Assembly (NCBI GenBank): GCA_011037195.1
Contig: JAAEAF010000094.1
Coordinates: 124,001 to 188,000 of the forward strand
From: Triatoma infestans
Lineage: Eukaryota > Arthropoda > Insecta > Hemiptera > Reduviidae
DNA length: 64,000 bases
Direction: 5' to 3'
Positions 22,840-35,500 of the stretch are shown piece after piece (position 1 is the first letter of the stretch; each line of letters opens with the position of its first letter). The notes below the pieces were generated by a model that made no database searches, was not told where the DNA came from, and was given only the letters and a program-made list of their open reading frames with translations. Position numbers and translations under genes: made by a program.

Positions 22840-23285
22840 ATCTTTTACTTTCTCTAATGCTGTTACAGCTCTAACTGCTGTTAGAGCAAGTATTGCAAAT
22901 CGTGTCAAATTTTCGGTATCGAGTTTCATTGAAAATACAGATTTTGTGGTCCCATGAGTCCAAAAAAAATAGTTTTTAGAATATGGTCTCTCTGAGAATG
23001 AATAGCATAGCTTAGAAAAGAAAAATCGCAGACAGTTCATACTTGATGACCACGGAACCTGACGGGAACTTACCTGTCAAAATTCCTCAACTGGCAGGGC
23101 CATTTTACTTAATTTTTTTTTTTTCAGTTTTTCTTGGCATGGTGTTATGTTTTGCTCTAAAGTGCTATTTCAATTCATTATATAATTGCATCACCTAATA
23201 GAGACATACTAGGGTATCTAATAGTATAATTTTATCCTCTAAAGTGCGTTTTTAGTTTAATCTACAAGTCTATCATCTAAATAAT
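22840..23285 (-). repeat. CTTCCGG-family repeat, inverted fragment
   Basis: Reverse copy: TTTTACTTTCTCTAATGCTG, CGGTATCGAGTTTCATTG, TGACGGGAACTTACCTGTC, ending in CTAAATAATATTAATTGG. Confidence 0.55.
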
Positions 23286-23384
23286 ATTAATTGGAATATT
23301 AATGCTACAAAAAATATAAAAATAGGAAAATACTAAATAAATAAATGACTGACAAATGATTTTGCGTTGGGTTTGAAATGAAAT

Positions 23385-24175
23385 CAGTAGCGGCCCGTGA
23401 AGATGGAAAGTGGGGGTGCTGCATGAGTAAAACAGAACATGTCTAAATTCAACTCAATTTAATTAAAAATAATTTCACATGGATATTTTTTAAGATATTT
23501 TCTGTTATATAAAATACATGATTTCTCCAATAACTAATATATTACACAAAAAAAAAAAATTATTTGAATATTAAATCCATTAGTCCAGTTTTAGATTAAA
23601 AAATTTGATTGCATAACTTTTTCATTGGTTATTTGAGAAATGATGTACTAAATTGCTATTTGCTGTTGTGTTAGCAATGGAAAGACCTTTGTTTTTTATT
23701 TCAATTTTTTTCGGGTAATGTCAATTGAGAAAATTTAATTTTTTTTCAAGTATTCAACACTAACACCAACTTCATAAACCTCCTATAAAACAATATTCAT
23801 TTTATTGTATATTTTTATTCTTTAAAAAATAATATCATTGAAAAAACAAAAAATATTTTACCGTTATAACTTTAACGAACACAATGAATATATATATTTT
23901 TTTAATTTAACGTATAATATCGCACACAATTTACACTCAACGCTGCCTGGCGAGCAGCTACAATAAGTACCTGTTGGGTCACATTATTAAAGCAAACCAA
24001 GCTTGTCGGAAATATCCGAATACGATTATTTTTTGACACTGCGAATTGGGCAGCGTCAACATCAAGCAACGCTTTATGAAATAATTCTTTTTTTAAAAAC
24101 GGATTTATTAATGGTATTTAAATAATAATTATTTTATTAAGCAGTGTCGCAGTGCTTATGCACCACCCGCCACTG
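23385..24175. mobile_element. hAT-type MITE, 791 bp
   Basis: Left end CAGTAGCGGCCCGTG, right end CACCACCCGCCACTG; the termini are imperfect inverted repeats of the CAGTGGCGG type seen in hAT relatives. The 8-bp flanks AATGAAAT (23377-23384) and AATGAAAA (24176-24183) match at 7 of 8 positions, the hAT duplication length. The interior is AT-rich and non-coding, so it is non-autonomous. Confidence 0.65.
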
Positions 24176-24314
24176 AATGAAAATATAAAATTCATTTTCG
24201 CACAAGATTCGCTCTTTACCGCAATACCCTTGAACATTAGAAAATGAAAGATAAAAATATGCAGAATAAAACAGATAAAAATAAATAACAGTATTAATTA
24301 ATCGTAACATATCT

Positions 24315-25225
24315 TTTATAAAAAAATCTGGTGTGAAACACTCACACAACTTTCTCTCACTCCAGTTCTCAAAATTATAATTGACAAATTTTATAGTTAG
24401 TGTACCAAATTTAATGAATTACGTCGAAAACTGAAAAAACTGTTCAGTAAAAACGCATTTCTGGCTTACTAATTTTCTTGAAACTCGGAATTTTGGCCGC
24501 CTATTTATTTCTAATTCATTTTGTTTGGATGATAGAATTGTATAATCAACTATGATAGCACTTTAGAGAAAAACATAACCCCACCCATCCCCTAAATGTG
24601 CCTTTAAATGAATTTTTCCAGAGAAATTTTTAAATAAAAGTTGTAGATCTTTGTATGTGTAGTGTATAATCGAAGTTTCAACAAAATCGTCGAAGCCATT
24701 TTTGAGAAAATCGTGAAAAAGTGAAAAAATCTTTTAGTAAAGTGGTAAAGTAAACGCACTTCCGGTTATCCGAGTTTTTCAAACTCGGAATTTCAACAAC
24801 ATATTTAATTCTAATTAACATTATTTAGATGACAGAATTGTATAATAAACAGAAATAGCACTTTAGATGAAAACCTAACCCACCCCTCCCCCAAAAGTTC
24901 CCTTAAATGAATTTATCCTGAGAAACGTTTCAAATAAAAGTTGTAGCGCTTTGTATGTGTAGTTGATGACCCATGTTTCAAGAAAATCATTGGAGCCATT
25001 TTTGATAAAATCGCAAAAAAGTAAAAAAAAAAATGAGTAAAGTGGTACTTCCAGATCTCATCGTGACATCTATGCTGTTAACATACATACACACACACAC
25101 AGACGATTTTGTAAAAACCACTTTCTTGGGCTCAGGGGACCTAAAACGGATATTTCCGGTGAAAACTCGATATCGAAAATTTGACACGATTACAATACTT
25201 CCTCTTACTAGGATTAAGTAGTGAT
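24315..25225 (+). repeat. CTTCCGG-family repeat, full-length reference copy
   Basis: Left end TCTGGTGTGAAACACTCACA, followed by ACTTTCTCTCACT. The first module starts near 24440 (AAAAACGCATTTCTGG), the second near 24755 (AACGCACTTCCGGTTATCC). The terminal module has a CA tract, CCACTTTCTTGGGCTCAGGG, TTTCCGGTGAAAACTCGATA, TTTGACACGATTACAATACT and CCTCTTACTAGGATTAAG. No coding capacity. Confidence 0.75.
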
Positions 25226-25660
25226 ATTTGAATTGCTGCTCATAATCGCAGCGCTAGTATTGTAAATAACTGCAACCTCCTCTCCAAAATAAATTATATT
25301 TGAATAGTTTTCATCTTCATCACACAATAATAAAAATCTGATGTGAAACACTCACATAACTTTCTCTTTCGCCAATTAAGATAGTTACATAGTCTTTAGA
25401 TTTTTGAACTCTAATAATATATTCTTATTGTAGTTTATTTGTTTAATTGCATTAATTAAAATTTGATTCTGTTTTTTCTGTTGTTGCAGAAACTGGATTT
25501 TAATTGAATGCATTTCTGCCTAATTCTCTTTTGCTTTCTTTTTCTACAATGGAATGAAAATTTTCAATTTTCTCCTTTGAGCCCACATTTAATTATATTA
25601 TAAAAGTAAATATTATGTTAGAAATAACTTGATTCTTTGCATTTTTTTATACAAAAATCT
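25226..25660. other. Non-coding stretch with a family left-end fragment
   Basis: ATCTGATGTGAAACACTCAC and ACTTTCTCTTTCG at about 25335-25373 are a left end of the CTTCCGG family; the rest is AT-rich and unassigned. Confidence 0.45.
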
Positions 25661-25662
25661 TA

Positions 25663-25980
25663 TTGCACAATTTGATAATTTATAAAATACCTATGGAGGG
25701 AAAATTAGTAAAAAAATTCTAAATAGTTTTGTTAAAGAAATAATTAGCTATAAATAATTAACCAATCACAGTGTTGAACAGAAAGTGTTAAATGTGGGTG
25801 TATGTTAGGCCAATCAGAAATTTAGAATTATCGTGTTGGCCACGCCCACATTCCACACCTTTCTTCTACACTGTGGTTGGTTAATTACTTATAGCTAATT
25901 ATTTCTTTGACAAAACTAGTTTAGAATTTTTTTACTAATTTTCCCTCTTTAGGTATTTTATAAATTATCAAATTGTGCAA
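25663..25980. mobile_element. Palindromic MITE, 318 bp, TA-flanked
   Basis: Perfect ends TTGCACAATTTGATAATTTA and TAAATTATCAAATTGTGCAA, with inverted arms of well over 100 bp including AAAAAATTCTAAA / TTTAGAATTTTTTT and CTAATTATTTCTTTG. It is bounded by TA on both sides (25661-25662 and 25981-25982), as for Tc1/mariner-superfamily MITEs. The interior has no coding capacity. Confidence 0.8.
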
Positions 25981-26050
25981 TAAACATTTCTTATAAAAAA
26001 AAAAAGAAGCAAAAAATCAAGTGATTTCTAGCACATTATTTACTGTTTTA

Positions 26051-26200
26051 CATAACTAATGTGAGCTACAAAGAACATAACTAATGTGAGCTACAAAGAA
26101 CATAACTAATGTGAGCTACAAAGAACATAACTAATGTGAGCTACAAAGAACATAACTAATGTGAGCTACAAAGAACATAACTAATGTGAGCTATAAAGAA
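26051..26200. repeat. Tandem repeat, 6 x 25 bp
   Basis: Six 25-bp units beginning CATAACTAATGTGAGC at 26051, 26076, 26101, 26126, 26151 and 26176. Almost identical; the last has one change. It lies about 400 bp upstream of the first recognised exon of the membrane-protein gene. Confidence 0.92.
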
Positions 26201-26594
26201 AAAACTCAGTGTTGAAAAAGAAGGCAAAAGGTGGAAATGCAAGATTCGATGTAAGTTCGCCATTTTGTGTTTGGCCAGCATTTGGTATAACAATTAGCTG
26301 TACTAGTGCGACAAAATAGAATCCATGTTAAACACATACAAAATTTTTATAAGTTTCTAATCACTCTGCCTTATTTTATAAGCCTACGTAGTTTAAATAT
26401 TTCACTCCGAACAATCCCTTAGATCTCTGAAGCGTGTAATGATATTAAGAACCAGTGGACCTCTCCAGTTCTTTTTGATAAGAACTTGCCTTTTATCAAG
26501 GAGAATTTATTATTACAAATAAGAATAAAAACTAATGGATTTTAACAAGATTATTTAGGCCACTAAAACAAATCAATCATTTCTTTTGTTACAG

Positions 26595-29500
26595 ATGTTA
26601 GGACCTCACAACAAGTTGACCAAAATGACAAGGTTATGTCTGGCTCGATAGTCGTGTTTCCAACTAGAACGTCCAGAATTAGCGGCACAAGATCTACCCA
26701 TCGTCCAACGTTAGAAACATCTGCTAGTCATGACCTTTCAGAGATCAGCGTGGACAGGACGGCTGCTGACACATCTACAGGCCTCGACTATGGTCCAAAT
26801 ATTGAACAGAATTTCAATGATCTAACCAGAAACTATTATGAATTAGTGTCACCGACAACAACGATGACAAAATTGATGACAGCGATGGCGCCTTCACCAT
26901 CATCATGGCGTATAACAAGTACCGGTTCGGGGGAAGGGGCTGGGGCTCCGCGGAGTCGAGGTTTATCTCTGCTGGAGCCCCCGAACAACAACAGCAGTAC
27001 TGTACCATTCGTGCAGGGTGCCCCGAGACTGGACAACCGTAAAACTAGTCCAGATCTAAGAGAATTCATCACAGGTTTTGTGAAATATCTAAACGGTAAT
27101 GTACCACCACCGATGACACCGGTCGGTCGACCGGTTAGGACACGTATCAACAATCGAGGACCTCCGAAAATAGCCGATCTGCCACCACTGCTACTAGATC
27201 CGGCCCCGCCTCCATCTTTAATGCCGCCACCACCTCCGCCAATAATGATACACCATACCACTCATGAGCCGCCGCCATATCCATTTGAGAAACCAATAGA
27301 CACTAAACATATTATAAAACCGTTTGTATCTGGTGTGCCGATACCTGAACAATTAGTGCCAACCACAGAACGTACCACTACCACTACGACCAGCCGGACA
27401 ACCACAATCACAACCACAACCACTCCAGCACCGATCAGTCTGAGACCTCCGCTGAGACCTACAAGACCAAAACCAACGGAAAAGAATGAAAACAAAACAA
27501 AAGAATCTAGTAAGATTTTTGTAGAACCGACAGTCATAACAACAACAACTAAGCCATTAATTACTACATCATCATCAACACTACAATCACCGTCCAGTCT
27601 AGCAACTAAAGTTCCTGAAATAAACGCTACGAAAGTTTTAGGAGTAGAAGTATCGTCAACTGTAACTCTGGTTACAGAGCAGACAACCACAACGAAATCT
27701 TTAACAAATACAACTACCATCGCCACAAGTGACAGAAATATAGCAAACACCACCCTCACCACAAACCAACCAAATTCCACACCTATTGCCATCATAACTA
27801 CAGAATCATCAAACATTACCGTCCTAAGTACGGAAAACATCAATAAACTCTCCACGACGAGTATGAAACCAACTTCTACAAAACAAAACACTACAGATAA
27901 ACCTACTTCTAGCCGAGTAACACCTGCGCTTGAATCGTCCATAGTTGAAGAAATACCAGTAAAAGGTACAAACAAGCCGACCAAATGGGAACAGACACCA
28001 CTACCGACAAAATCATCAACCAAAGGTTAGCAATTAATAAACAGCTGATCCATTATTTACAATAAATTACTATTTTCTACGAAATTAAAATAACCGCTAA
28101 AATCAAAAGCAGTTTTCTCTAGTTTTTTTTGTAAGGTAAGTAATTTCAGCCAAAAATATTATGTTAATTTAAATATTTATTACAGACTAGTTATTAATCT
28201 CCATACCCCCTCCCCAAATTTACTTTTCTCTTACTGCTGTTAGAGGAAGTTATATGATCGTATCAAATTTTCGATATCGAGTTTTCACTGGAAATACACG
28301 TCCGGTTGACCGGAAGTGTATCTTTATTGAAGTTATTTCAGTTTTATACGATTTTATCCATAGAAACATCGACGGATTTCAATAAATTTGTTATAATAAC
28401 TATGAATACAGAGAGACCTATCACTTTTGTTTGATGATTTTGTCCGAGAGAGTTCATTTTAAGAAGTTTTAGTGGAGGGGGGAGGAGTGTATGATTTCCT
28501 CAAAAAAATCATTTTATTAAATTTAGATTCTGCCATTGATATAAAATTGTAGGAGGAGCAAACAGTTTGTAAAAATTATAAAGTTTGAAGGAAATTTGTT
28601 AATTATATAACTAAATAAACTGCAGTAAGAGAAAGTCGTGTAAGTGTTTGATTATTATTCAAGGAAGGGGAGGGCCAAACCCTACGCTATCCAAAGCCTC
28701 CCAGGGCCCATATAGCTACCCCTAAAGAATAACAATTACTGGATCTGGAACAAAAGTCCAGGCCCAGGTTTTACCCATCTAAGTTTCACACAGACCGAAC
28801 AAATCGGACCAAAACCTTAAAAGGACATAGCTTAAGATCCTCTACCGATATCCTATTTCGGCAGAAGGTCCTACACCTAATCTCCTCACAGTGCAAACAA
28901 TCCGTCATCAAATGCATGGGTGTTTCCTCCTCCGTCTCACAAACTCTACAAAAGGGGTCAGGCATAAGCCCCATTGTATAGAGATGTCTCCTTAAGCCAC
29001 AATGCCCTGTGAGGAAGCCAACCATATGCCTGAAAGAGGTCCGTGAAAGACCATCGGATCCCGCTACTCAAAGCTCCGTCCGGACCCCCAATGTGCATCT
29101 TAGACTAGCGACAACCCACTGCACTCATTCATAAGGAAGAGTAATGTGCCAGAAGACACACCAACAGCAGGCTCGGGACCAATGAAAGGGAGAGAGGTGC
29201 CTGATTTGGCAAAACTATCCATCTCCTCATTCCCAAAGATTCCCATAGGAACCAGAAGCACATCCTTCAATGAAGAAAGATCTTCCAGTCTTTTAGAACA
29301 TTCCAACACCAATCTAGAAGTGAAGACACATGAGCTAAGCGCCTTCAGCAGCCTGGATGTCCGACCAGATACAAACACCTTTTAAATTAGTATTATGCAC
29401 CCTCTCATCCAAAATACAACAAAGAATTGCATAAACCTCAGCCTGGAAAACGGTGGCCCACTCACCAAGAGGCACCACCAAATGGTCTCCCATCTCAAAA

Positions 29501-32500
29501 TAGACGGCAGCCCCTGACCTACCATCCATCCTGGAACCGCCCGTGTAGCATCGGAGATAATTCTCACCCCACACGGACCCAGGATTAATCAATCTTCCCT
29601 AGAAGGCAACCTAACCCTGTAGGAATGACCAAAGACAAAAGTCTTCAACATCCTATCAGAAGGGAAACTTGTAATGGGAATCCTTAAAAGCATCTCGCAC
29701 CAGTCAACGCCAGACAAGCCAAGCGTTGGATATCTTCCAGCAGCTGTCAAGCGGATCGTGTTTCAATGCGACGCCACCACACCAAAGCCGCATTAACCTA
29801 GGTTTAATGACCGTGCAATAAATCCAGAACATCATCTTGGGAGTAATCCCCCAGTTCTTACCTACAGCTCTTCGACACTGCCAAAAGGAAATTACTGCCT
29901 TTTGATGCAGTGTCTTAACATGTTCCGACCAGTTCAATTTACTGCCGAGAACCACTCCAAGGAACATCACTGATTTACTAACCTGTATAGAAGTGCCTAA
30001 CAACCCGGGAGGTGTAAAACATCTTCCTTCTATGAGTAAATAGAATTGCCTGGGTCTTATTAGGATTAATGAAAAGACCTTTTATCCTGTGTCCAACAAT
30101 ATACCATGTTAAGGGCGCTTTGCATTAAGTCCGAAATAGTGGACAGACAGCGCCCTAACAATAAAATAACACCATCATCGGCATATGCTTGCTCATAAAA
30201 TCCCGATGAATTCATCCTAACCAAAAGGTCATCCATGACGGCGCACCACAACTTTGGTGAGAGAAACCCCCTTGAGGGCAACCTCTCCCCGCTTGTACTA
30301 TCATGGTGCGCCGCCAAGGGAAGCCTGTATAACTCTACTCCTAAGATAGACACCTATCCAATTGATTAAGGCGGGATGTATACCTTTTCGTACCAAGGCA
30401 TCTTCGAAAGCATCAAACGATACTCTGTCAAATGTCCCCTCAACATCAAAGAAACACCCTAGGGCATATTCTTTTATCTCCAGAGCAGATTGTATCCTTC
30501 CGACGAGACAATGTAATGCAGTCTCTGTCGACTTACCTATAATATGAGCATGTTGGTTAAGATGGAGTGGATGATCCCTTAATGGGCCATCAGTAATATA
30601 CCTATCCACCAACCTTTCTCAAGTTTTTAAGAGGAAAGACATAAGACTAATAGGCCTAAATGCCTTAGCGTCAGAGTAGTCGCTTCTTCCCGGCTTGGGA
30701 ATAAAGATTACCCTTACATCTCTCCATAATGTTGGTACATAACCAAACATCAAACATCCTTTAAAAATTCTTAACAATACCTTCGTCAGCACATTCCCAC
30801 CATTTTGCGGCAGACAAGGATAAATCCCGTCCGGTCGTGTAAGTGTTTTACACCATTTTTTTTTCGTCGGGTGTTCATGAATTAAATATCTCTTTAATAT
30901 TTTTACAATTAATACTCGTATAACTTAAAAATAAATAAAGTTATCGTTATTGAACTGTAATGTAACGTTCTATAACCTTCTCCATTTCCTTATTTGGAAG
31001 TACAGTGTTACCTTACATTTTCTACATGGTTTGATAATTGTCGCTGAAAAAAATCAAAATATTTAACGCATAATTACTCTTGTTCAGTAAATTTCACTGG
31101 TCACATCTAAACAACCATATTTAGTATCTATATTTATATTATTTTATCTTGTAGTAACCGGAAGCAGTAATAGCTATGTACCAAGACCAGGAATAGTGCT
31201 GGATGACCCTGAATATAAACCAGGAATCAAACCTAGACCTATAGTGACAGCACCGTCTAAAGGAGAAATATTCGATGTAACAGTATCGGCTGTTCACGGC
31301 CCTGCATCCAATACAGGAAAGCCAGTAGTTTATCCAGGTAAGGTAAAACAGCTTTGAAATTTAAAAAAAAAAATAGACGATTTCAATACTTCCTGTTAGT
31401 AGGAATAAGAGAAAGTAAAAAAAAGTAAAACAATATGAAATAAACTATATATCCATGAAATTTGTATTATTATATTCTTAATTTTATTTTATGAAGTTGA
31501 ACTAGAAGGAGTCAACCTACCTGGAGCTGGGAATGGTGAAGTTTCTGTGATCACAACAGCCGAAGAAGGGCAACATTTCGTATCCATTGATGGAAAACGT
31601 ACATATATTAGTTTATTTGGCAGTACTGAAACATCTGATGGTGCTATCAAACCGACAAGTACGCACAAACATCCGATGAAAGCTACAGCTGGGTAAGGAT
31701 TTGTTTACATTCAGCTGGTCATACACAGCCAAATCCTTGAATTAATACACTATATTTCTGTTTATTATTATATTTTTAGCCAGGCTAATACTATTCAATA
31801 ATTAAAATCTAATATATAACCTACCTGCGGCAGCCTACAATAGAAAAACTCAATTCTATGTAAATAAAGGTATTTTGTTTTAAGATGTCATTATTGCTTT
31901 TACATTCCTTTAGAATGTACGGAGGAGGTCCGCAAGAGAGCAGACCGAAGAGGCCACTTCATCATCGTAGGCCGCCTCAACAGCCTCCGGTCAGGATAGA
32001 CACTTGTATAGTTGGCGATTGGAGCACCTGTGATACGGACCAACATGAAATCTGCCGGACAGATCAAGGCGTGTCTTCATGTCATTGTGCTCCTGGTTAT
32101 AGTAAACATTCGCATAGACAACCATGTAAACGTAAGTGAAACTTAATGTACAACGTATAGATGATTTTTTTAACTCTTGTTTTTACTGCGAAAATAAATT
32201 ACTACGTTCATATCAATTTTCCGAATTGTGGAGTCCCCCAATGAATTTTGTTTTTTAAACAACATTTGGTCTCACTATATATAGGGCAAGGTGAAGAGTT
32301 CTGGCCTAGCCCATCTACAGCACTGCTATAAATGAAATTACTGTTTTGTTATGTTGGCACACTTGTTGTTCAAGTAAATACCAAATGTGAATTTGATCAG
32401 ACCAATAGTTTTTTTTTTAATTTAAGGCGCGTTAACATCTATGGTCATTGGCGCCCGGAGCTTTCTCAGGCCAGTGCACTGCCGGCCTGCGGACAGTCTC

Positions 32501-35500
32501 GTGACAGACAACATTGTCCATCACCGACAGTAGCTGTAGAGGTTCTTAGGAAGGAAAATTCTAAGGGCAGCGCGGCTGGACTCGAACCCGGGTCCTCAGC
32601 GTGAGTTTGTTTTATACGGCTTTGTAAAGTCAGGGTGCTGTGTGTTTTTGACAAATGAATAAACTTGAATACCGTTCCGTCATAAAATTCTTCGTTTTAG
32701 ATGATTTATCGCCAACAGAAATTCATCAAAAATTGGTGAAAGTGTATAAGGAGTCTGAACCTTCGATATCAACAGTAAAAAAAATGGGCAGCTGGTTTAA
32801 ACGTGTCGTACGTCGATTGAAGATAATCCACGTGAAGGACGGCCAAAACCGCAGCTACCGAAGAAAATATCAAGAAGATACACAATATGGTCTAGATGAT
32901 CGAGGATGAAAGGTGTATGAGATAGCTAAGGCTGTAGGCATATCTCTACAATCTTAGAAGAAAGGTTACGGCACATTTTACACAAAGAACTCAGTATGAC
33001 AAAGCTTTGTGCAAGATGGGTGTCGCATTTGTTAAATGCTGATTACAAACAAATGAGGAATCGAGATTCTCAGCAATGTTTGTACCGTTATAAGAAGAAT
33101 CCAATCGATTTTCTGCGCCGATTTGTTGCAATGTATGAAACGTGGGTTCACCACTTTACAGCTAAGTCAAAACAACAGTCCAAGCAATGGGTAGGTAAAA
33201 GCCGGTGGCTCTGCACCCAAGAAAGCAAAGACAATTGCATCGGCTGGAAAGGTTATGGTTAGTGTTTCTTGGGATTCCAAAGAGATTCTTTTAATTGACT
33301 ACCTGCCAAAGGGTCAAACAATTAATGGGGAATATTACAACGCACATTTGCTTGACCAGCTAGATGAAAAAATTAGGGAGAAAAGGCCGGGTTTGCAAAA
33401 GAAAAAATCCTCTTTCACCAGGAAAATGCCCTGCCCACAAGGCGCTTTAGCAACGGGAAAATTGAGCGATTTGAAATATGAATTGTTGAAACATCCTCCA
33501 TATTCGACAGATTTGGGTCCCTCTGACTTTCATCTATTCCCAAACCTTGAGAAATATGTGGCTGGAAAACGTTTTGGATCAAATGAAGAAGTGATAGCAG
33601 CGGTAAATGGATATTTTGAAGACCTTCCAGAATCTTCAGGGACGGAACCCAGTTATTGGAGAAACGTTGGACAAAGTGTATTGAACTAAAGGAAGACTAC
33701 ATTGAGAAATAAATGCATTTTTAAAAAAGAAAAAAAAAAATCAATTTCACTTCTAGGCCGAGAACTTTTCACCTTGCCCACGTACGAGTATATAAACATT
33801 TTCAATTACTCGAGAATGGCTGCAAAGATTTTCTTTAAATTTCACATACTGACTAAAAACATAAGGCTATATCGATTTTTTTCCAAATCTGTTCCCAAAT
33901 ATTTGATTCCAAAAAAAATTGTTTTATTTGGTGATATTAGATTTAGTTCTGGGTTAATTAATTCTGACCAAGATCTATGATGAAACTACGACGCTAAACT
34001 TGCTTCTAAAGTGTCGTCTTTCATTATAAAATATAAGGAGCCAGTACTTCTGTAATTTCAAAAGGCAAAATAATGTATTGTTAACATTTCACAATTCAAG
34101 AAATTTTGTCCAATGGGATTTGAGAAATTCAGACGGAGAAAGTGTGTGATTTTAACACAAGATATTTTTTTAAATCTATCATGTTTTACTCTATAATGTG
34201 AAAAATTCACAGGCGTTGTATCAGTAGTGGCTTCAGTCCAGGTAGATAAAATATATGATCATAAACTTACATGGAGTGAAAAGTTGAAAGACAGTGAATC
34301 GCAAGAATATTTACAATTAGAATACGAAGCAAACCGTGCTGTAAGTATTTATATATAATAATCTTATTTGTACAGAAAAAATAATTTTCCCAAATAATGA
34401 ACAAATTATATACATATATATTTTTTTTTATTAAAGCTTGAATCGGCCATGTCAATGACGCCGTTTTCCGATGCATTTATGGGCTCAAAATTGAACAATA
34501 TCTATACAATACCTGGTGCCCTGCACAAACCTGTGTTCATCAATTTAACCTTACAAATTGAAGAAAGTGCAGAAACATTGCGCCCGCAAATAAAAGGTGA
34601 AATACAAAAACAATTACTCGGAGCCATACACAGACGTAGCAATAATATTGGAACAAGTCCGTTGTGGGCATCCCCAACAAACAGTGTTTCATATCTACAA
34701 GGTACCTAAATTATCGTATTATTTTTTATTAAGAGGTAATTTAATCAGTAAAGAGAGAAACAATTATAGGTTTAATGTGGTATGTAATAATGAATCTCAC
34801 AGTTTACCTATTTTTCGATATAATAAATTTATAAACTTATCCCATCCACCTTCCGAGGCGACGGTTTCGGTCAAAATCCATTAACCGGAAAAGCGATTTA
34901 CTGCAGTTTTAAGTAAAAATTTCATTGCCTTGAAGTTTGAACTAGTTTTGCCTATTTGTTTTTAGCACCTAAGAAACTTGACGCAACGAGGGGGAATAAA
35001 CAAAAAAATATGTGGCTTCAGTCGGCAAATATTCCCAGTCTGATTATTTTTGTAGTTTCAAACGCTAATTGTGCAATATGTGCGAATGTTGCCCTAGATT
35101 AAAAGTCCTTTTTTTCTGCAAATCGTGTCGCTTTTAAATAAGAAATTGCAAAGCCCATAGTCTGCACATTTGTGGACATGCATTGATCCTCGGTCTTTTT
35201 ATATACTAAATATTTCAGTCTTCGGCGACCATTGTTATGTAAATCACTTAGATCCTCGGGTTGAAACTGTGACAGTGGCTTGTTGTAAACCGACGTTTCG
35301 CCCATATTACAATTGGCTTATTCGCATTTTGCAGAATTGGTCTATACGTAATGAGATGTGAAATTTATTATGGGTAAAAATCTCTTGGCAACTTTCAGAG
35401 GACGCGATGTGCTGATTCTGTAAGGCTGAGGAAGAAACCCTGATGCACATTCTATGTGAATGTGGCAGTCTGGTGAGGATAAGGTTTCTACAGGTGAGAG

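Noticed and set aside
26051..26200. Possible CRISPR-like array
   Set aside because: The 25-bp units are directly adjacent with no unique spacers; a simple tandem repeat in a eukaryotic genome.
26836..28023. Long minus-strand frames opposite the first large exon
   Set aside because: They are mirror readings of the Thr/Pro-rich coding exon on the plus strand; Val/Gly-rich shadows.
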